A stretch of 64,000 nucleotides of DNA from Gymnothorax reevesii (Eukaryota > Chordata > Actinopteri > Anguilliformes > Muraenidae). Position numbers and translations under genes: made by a program. Location: contig CM056592.1 in NCBI GenBank assembly GCA_029721435.1, positions 37,273,611-37,337,610 on the forward strand, given 5' to 3'. Position 1 is the first letter of the stretch, and each line of letters opens with the position of its first letter. Positions 59,218-64,000 of this stretch are shown here, in pieces. The notes beneath the pieces are model-generated. The model did not search any database. It was given only the letters and a program-made list of their open reading frames with translations, and was not told the DNA's origin.

Positions 59218-59424
59218 ATTAATGTTATAAAGAATTCATATGAAAACATGGACCTGCGTGTTTAACTTTAAGTCAGACTTGGTCCAAGCTGACTAAATGC
59301 CAAGTTGAAAGGTAAGTTGTTCTTTTCCGGATTAAAAAAAAAAAAAAAATCGAAATAAAAAATGAAGGGTCCAGTGCAGTAACTTGCCAAATGCCAATCT
59401 CATGTTTTGTGGCAAGATCCCACA

Positions 59425-59600
59425 ATCTGGACCTTGAATCCTAATCCAGCCCAGGTTTTCTTATATCCATGGTCAGTAGATTAATGCCTAATGCCTCTGA
59501 TTGGCCAGACTGTCAATACACCTGACTCCCAGGTAAAGGTTGTGTGGAAAACCAGCAGTTCTCGAACCTCGAGGACGGTGATTTGAGGACCAGGGTTTTA
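59425..59600 (-). repeat. interspersed repeat, inverted copy of 10336-10530
   Basis: TCTGATTGGCCAGACTGTCA, CACCTGACTCCCAGGTAAAG and GTGGAAAACCAGCAGTTCTC match the reverse complement of the copy at 10336. The class is unknown. Confidence 0.65.
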
Positions 59601-60438
59601 TGGTGTTACCCAGAGTATCCCTTCACCGTGTGCTCATGTTGTGTACTGGTCAGTGTCGCATACTGGCCATAATGCCACTGTAAAGCACATGAATTGCTCT
59701 TGTATAGATGAAAAACAGCAATAGTCAAAGCTATTCAAATCACCATTTCCATAAAGCTGAACATATAATGTTATTGCACTGAACCCTTCAAATGTAAATG
59801 AATTAAAATACAAACTCCTGAAATCTGAAAAAAACACAACAGCTCAGAAAAAAGTATCCTCTTAGACAACTGGGTTTGGGAACTGAAATAAAAAACCCTT
59901 TTACATTGTAGAGACTGCATGATCCACTCCAGTTATCTGCTCTCTCTGCATTAGTACACTCAGTCCTGGTTCCCTCACACTCCCCTCATGGGGCCTCTAA
60001 GCAAATTACAGGGTAGAGCTCTTTGCCATCAAAGTGCAATCAGCCTGCCTTACAGACCGACTTCTGCACGCCTGCGGCATTTGATCATTTAGGGAAAATT
60101 TTTTCCCATTTTTTTTTTTTTGGTCCATTGGCAAGTGCTGACAAACTAATTCACAAAAAAGGTGACGATTTTCGACAATAATGCATAAAATAAAAAATAA
60201 TAAAAAGTTGTAGCAGCCTCATCAGCAACTCTTTTTCATTCACTCTATGTAAAGAGTCAACATTACAACTATAAAACATAGGCCCCCAAAAAATAAACAT
60301 TGAATTTGAATGATTCGGAGTGAAAGTTTATAAAATTGAACCAGAAAATGTCACGTTAATAAGTTGACCATATTTAATCCAAAAACCCCTTATTTCAGTA
60401 ATTGTTTTCCCAATCATTTGATGAATCCTGTTTTAAAG

Positions 60439-61764
60439 TATACTAAGCACCATTAAACACACAACGGTGAGGTATGTACTGTATTTGCGGCAAATTGAAG
60501 AATCAATTGATTTTTATTGCTTTTCCAGTGAGACACGAGAGGAAATAAAGAAAAGCGTGTGGTATTGTAATCCTGACGCGCATCACATGAACACGCCAAG
60601 CACTTCAGTAATAACAAACATTGAGCTGTTTGTGATGTGTGCAGTGACACTTGACTTGTTCTTTTTGGTGTGGTCAATAGCCTACATAAAGCCAACAAAA
60701 AAATAAAAAAACGAAAAATGCTACTGCATCAAGAAAATGGAACGGCTTGTGACACAGGAGAGAGAAAAAGAGCCTTTGGCATGTTACGGGCAGATCTCAC
60801 CCGCCGACAGGCGGTGTGTCATTTGCACTGTCACTGTTCAACAATCAGTCGGCTGTCTATCTGAGAATGGGACACAGGCGCTGTCACTGACCGACCCCGC
60901 TTAGGGCAGCTCAAGAGCGCCACATCTGGTTACAGTCTGTACGTGACAGATTCCGGACAGCAACCAAAACTAATCATTAGATGAGGATTCCGAGACGATT
61001 GAGGGTGAGCGCAAGTACTGTTTGACGGCGTCTACATGAGCAAAACATGCGTGCACACGGCCCCCACAGAAAACCCATTTTTGCCCATCAACAGGAGTTG
61101 GAACTCTTCACTTCTGACTGTGGGCACCTGCCTCTGTGTAATTTTTTTTGGCACTTTATTTCCCTGTTTCTGTCTGAGAAAGGAAAACAGGGACTGTCGC
61201 AGACCGACCACGGTAAGGGCAGCCATGCGTAAATGGGCAAAAACTGGGCTTTCTGTCGGTCCGCATGCATGCATGTGTTGCTCACGTAGACGGTGTCAAA
61301 CGACACTTGCGCTCACCCTCAGATGTCTCGGACCCCTCATCTCATGATCAGTTTCGGGTTGTTGTTCAGAACCTGTCAGGTACAGGCTGTAACCAGATGT
61401 GGCGCTCTTGAGCTACCACAAGCAGGGTCGGTCAGTGACAGCGCCTGTGTTCCATTCTCGGATAGACAGCCGACTGATTTTTGAATGGTGACAGTGCAAA
61501 TGACGCACCACCTCTCTATGTAGGCTATTGACCAAGCCCAAATGAACAAGTCAAGTGTCACTGTACACATCATGAACAGCTCAATGTTTGTTATTACTGA
61601 AGTGTTTGGCGTGTTTACGTGGCGCGTCAGGATTACAATACCACACACTTTTTTTTATTTCCTCTCGTGCCTCACTGGAAAAGCAATAAAAATCTATCGA
61701 TTCTTCAATTTGCCGCAAATACAGTTCATACCTCACTGCTGTGTTTTTAATGGCGCTAAGTATA
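60439..61764. mobile_element. 1.3-kb fold-back element (near-palindrome)
   Basis: The left arm begins TATACTAAGCACCATTAAAC and the right arm ends TTTTTAATGGCGCTAAGTAT. Inverted matches continue inward through GTATTTGCGGCAAATTGAAG, GACACTTGACTTGTTC, AGCGCCACATCTGGTTAC and AACCCATTTTTGCCCAT, so the arms are about 600 bp each with a centre of roughly 120-150 bp around 61090-61230. The flanks are TA. No transposase is visible. It lies directly left of the Tc1 element at 61767. Confidence 0.85.
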
Positions 61765-61766
61765 TA

Positions 61767-63397
61767 CAGCGCCCTCCATAATTATTGGCATCCCTGGTTA
61801 AGATGTGCTAAAAGCCTTAAAAGAAATTAAATGTTTTTTGCAGAAGCATACTCTCATACTTAAAATTGTAGAAAAAATGTAACCTTCAACTCAAGTGAAT
61901 TTTAAAGGAAAAAAAAAAAAACCCTGACTAAGAAATGATTATTTTTCATAAAATCACCTGTTCAACAATTATTGGCACCCCTAACAATTCCTAGGAAATA
62001 AATGTAATTGAAGCATTTCTGTCATTTCTACAGTAGTTTACAAAGTTGATCAGAATATCTAGGAACATTAAATTAGTAATTCATCACTTCCTGTTTCCCT
62101 GGGGTATAAATATGACGTGACACAGAGGCCATTTCTCTTATCCACTCTTCAACATGGGAAAGACAAAGGAACACACCATTCAAGTAAGGCAGATGTGTCT
62201 CGACCTTCACAAGTCAGGCAATGGCTACAAGAAAATAGCCCCTCGCCTGCACCTGCCCATATCTACTGTCAGAGGAATCATTAAGAAGTTTAAAACAACT
62301 GGAACAGTGGTAAACAAGCCTGGTCAAGGACGCAAGGTTATTTTGCCACCACGCACAAGGAGGAGGATGGTAAGAGAAATAAAAAGTTCTCCAAAGCTCA
62401 TTGTTAAAGAATTGCAACCAATGGTAGCATCTTGGGGTCACAAAGTCTCCAAAACAACCATCTGGCGCAATCTACATGCCAACAAGCTGTTTGGGAGGCA
62501 TGCATAGAAAAAACCTTTTCTCACTCACAATCATAAATGCAAACGTCTGGAGTTCGCTAAGTGGTACTCGGACTTCAACTGGGACCGTATGCTTTGGTCA
62601 GATGAGATCAAAATAAAGTGTTTTTAGCCAAAAAGCTCTAAGTGGGTCTGGCGGAACACAAAAGATGAGTATGCAGAAAAGCACCTCATGCCCATTGTGA
62701 AGTATGGGGGACAATCGGTGATGCTGTGGGCTTGTTTCTCTTCCAGAGGCCCTGGGAACCTTGTTAGGGTGCATGGTATCATGAACGCTTTGAAATACCA
62801 AGACATTTTAAATCAAAATCTGGTGGTCTCTGCCCGAAAGCTGAAGATGGGTCGTCACTGGGTCTTTCAGCAGGATAATGACCCTAAACATGTGGCCAAA
62901 TCTACACAGAAATGGTTCACCAGACACAGAATCAAGCTCCTCCCATGGCCAACTCAGTCCCCAGACCTCAACCCCATTGAAAACCTGTGGAGTGATCTGC
63001 AGAGGAGAGTGCAGAGGAGAGGACCCAGGTCGCTGGATGATTTGGAGAGATTGTGCAAAGAGGAATGGTCGAAGATCCCTCTTTCTGTATTCTCCCATCT
63101 TGTGAAACATTATAGGAGAAGATAAGGTGCTGTTTTGTTGGCAAAAGGGGTTTGTACAAAGTATTAAAATCAGGGGTGCTACTAATTGTGGCACACATGA
63201 TTTGATGTAAAATAATTATTTCTTTTTTTTTTTCCCCATTGGGATTTTTTTTCCTAACAAATAAATGCCCTTGAATTAAAGGTAGGATTTTCCTCTTTTT
63301 TTTATTGTGGTCCTATATTATTTAGAAAATAACTGAATTTATTAGAAGCTAAAGAACACATCTTAACCAGGGGTGCCAATAATTGCGGAGGGCACTA
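61767..63397 (+). mobile_element. Tc1-like DNA transposon
   Basis: Imperfect terminal inverted repeats read CAGCGCCCTCCATAATTATT at the left and the reverse complement of AGTGCCCTCCGCAATTATTG at the right, each next to TA-rich sequence. A second, inner copy of the TTATTGGCACCCCT motif occurs near 61970. A plus-strand transposase frame lies between the ends. Confidence 0.9.
62154..63125 (+). pseudogene. Tc1-like transposase with two in-frame TAG codons
   Basis: One frame starts MGKTKEHTIQVRQMCLDLHK and runs to a TAA after HLVKHYRRR. It is interrupted by TAG at 62505-62507 and at 62625-62627. An N-terminal helix-turn-helix (NGYKKIAPRLHLPISTVRGI) precedes a basic GRK segment. The catalytic triad is present: D in LWSDEIK, D in QQDNDPKH and E in NPIENLW. 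No frameshift is needed. At 323 codons it is slightly shorter than full-length Tc1 transposases, which fits loss of a few C-terminal residues. TAG replacing TGG or CAG is a plausible cause of both stops. Confidence 0.9.
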
Positions 63398-64000
63398 TAT
63401 ATATATATATTTATGTAAATATTTAGCTGGCAATGAAAGGACACTGGGTATCAAAATGGTTGCTGTATAACGATAACACGTGGTCTCACAATAACTTTTT
63501 CAGTGTTGATTGGCTAAAAACAAAAGATGTGCTCCTTCAAAGACCTATTGACAAGTAGTGAACTACCATGGATTTTCTTTGCAAAGAAGCTGTCTTTTAG
63601 TCACAGCACCATTTGGTGAACAGGCAGAAAACACCAAAAAAAATTTTGAAAAGAGTGGCCTCCGGCCCTATTATTCAATTTAAAACTCAAAATCCACGTG
63701 GGCGAAATCAAAACAAAAGAAAGGCCTTTAAATTCAGAAATTAATGCCCAAAGACATAAAGGAAATGAGCCACTAATATCCAGAGCCCACAAAGATTTTC
63801 TTCTGAGCTCATCTTTCCCTGAGGTGTTACGCCTTGTTTTCTTTGGGCCACAGTTGAGGTGATTTTAAGTCATCACCGCCTTCGCCCAAACGTCAAAAAC
63901 ACAATGTAGGCTCATAACCATTGAGTTTTTGAGCACTCCATCAGAAATTTTTGTAAACTCTCATTACATCTATCTATAGATATTGAAAGCTGCTATGTGT

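Overview
This 64-kb window looks like vertebrate nuclear DNA, almost certainly from a ray-finned (teleost) fish. It is AT-rich, has GT-AG introns, carries at least nine Tc1-like transposon copies or relics, and contains SINE-like and MITE families that are abundant in fish. I see no bacterial operons, CRISPR array, rRNA or convincing tRNA gene.

One host gene is recognisable: the 3' part of carbonic anhydrase-related protein 10 (ca10), on the minus strand. Five coding exons (44761-44783, 46423-46597, 46715-46869, 53351-53423, 55473-55568) join in frame with canonical splice sites and encode 173 residues, matching residues 156-328 of the 328-residue vertebrate protein. The earlier exons lie beyond position 64000 or were not found. 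Most of 55569-64000 is therefore probably ca10 intron, and about 1-43.8 kb is the gene-poor flank downstream of ca10.

Layout. 1-6 kb: noncoding DNA, an LTR-like remnant, a Tc1 relic, an AT microsatellite and a second LTR-like stretch. 6.0-8.1 kb and 16.7-20.0 kb: two inverted copies of one large non-autonomous DNA transposon; the second copy holds a 1.6-kb Tc1 element and two MITEs. 9-14.4 kb: piggyBac-like MITEs, Tc1 relics and SINE-like repeats. 20.3-24 kb: repeat-poor DNA. 24-25.6 kb: a LINE reverse transcriptase fragment cut cleanly by a MITE. 26-33 kb: five Tc1 copies or relics, one of them almost intact (29633-31142). 33.8-41.6 kb: SINE, MITEs, a fold-back element built from GGAATTG units and a Tc1/MITE nest. 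42.8-55.6 kb: an unassigned ORF, then ca10 with a Tc1 element and a MITE nested in its largest intron. 57-63.4 kb: a SINE-like repeat, a Tc1 relic, a 1.3-kb inverted repeat and a long Tc1 element with two stop codons in its transposase frame.

No new cellular system is supported. The most interesting material is transposon biology: very large fold-back elements, precise nested insertions that reveal target sites, and one transposase gene separated from an open frame by a single CGA-to-TGA change. Family names rest on recall of conserved motifs and terminal repeats; no database search was possible.
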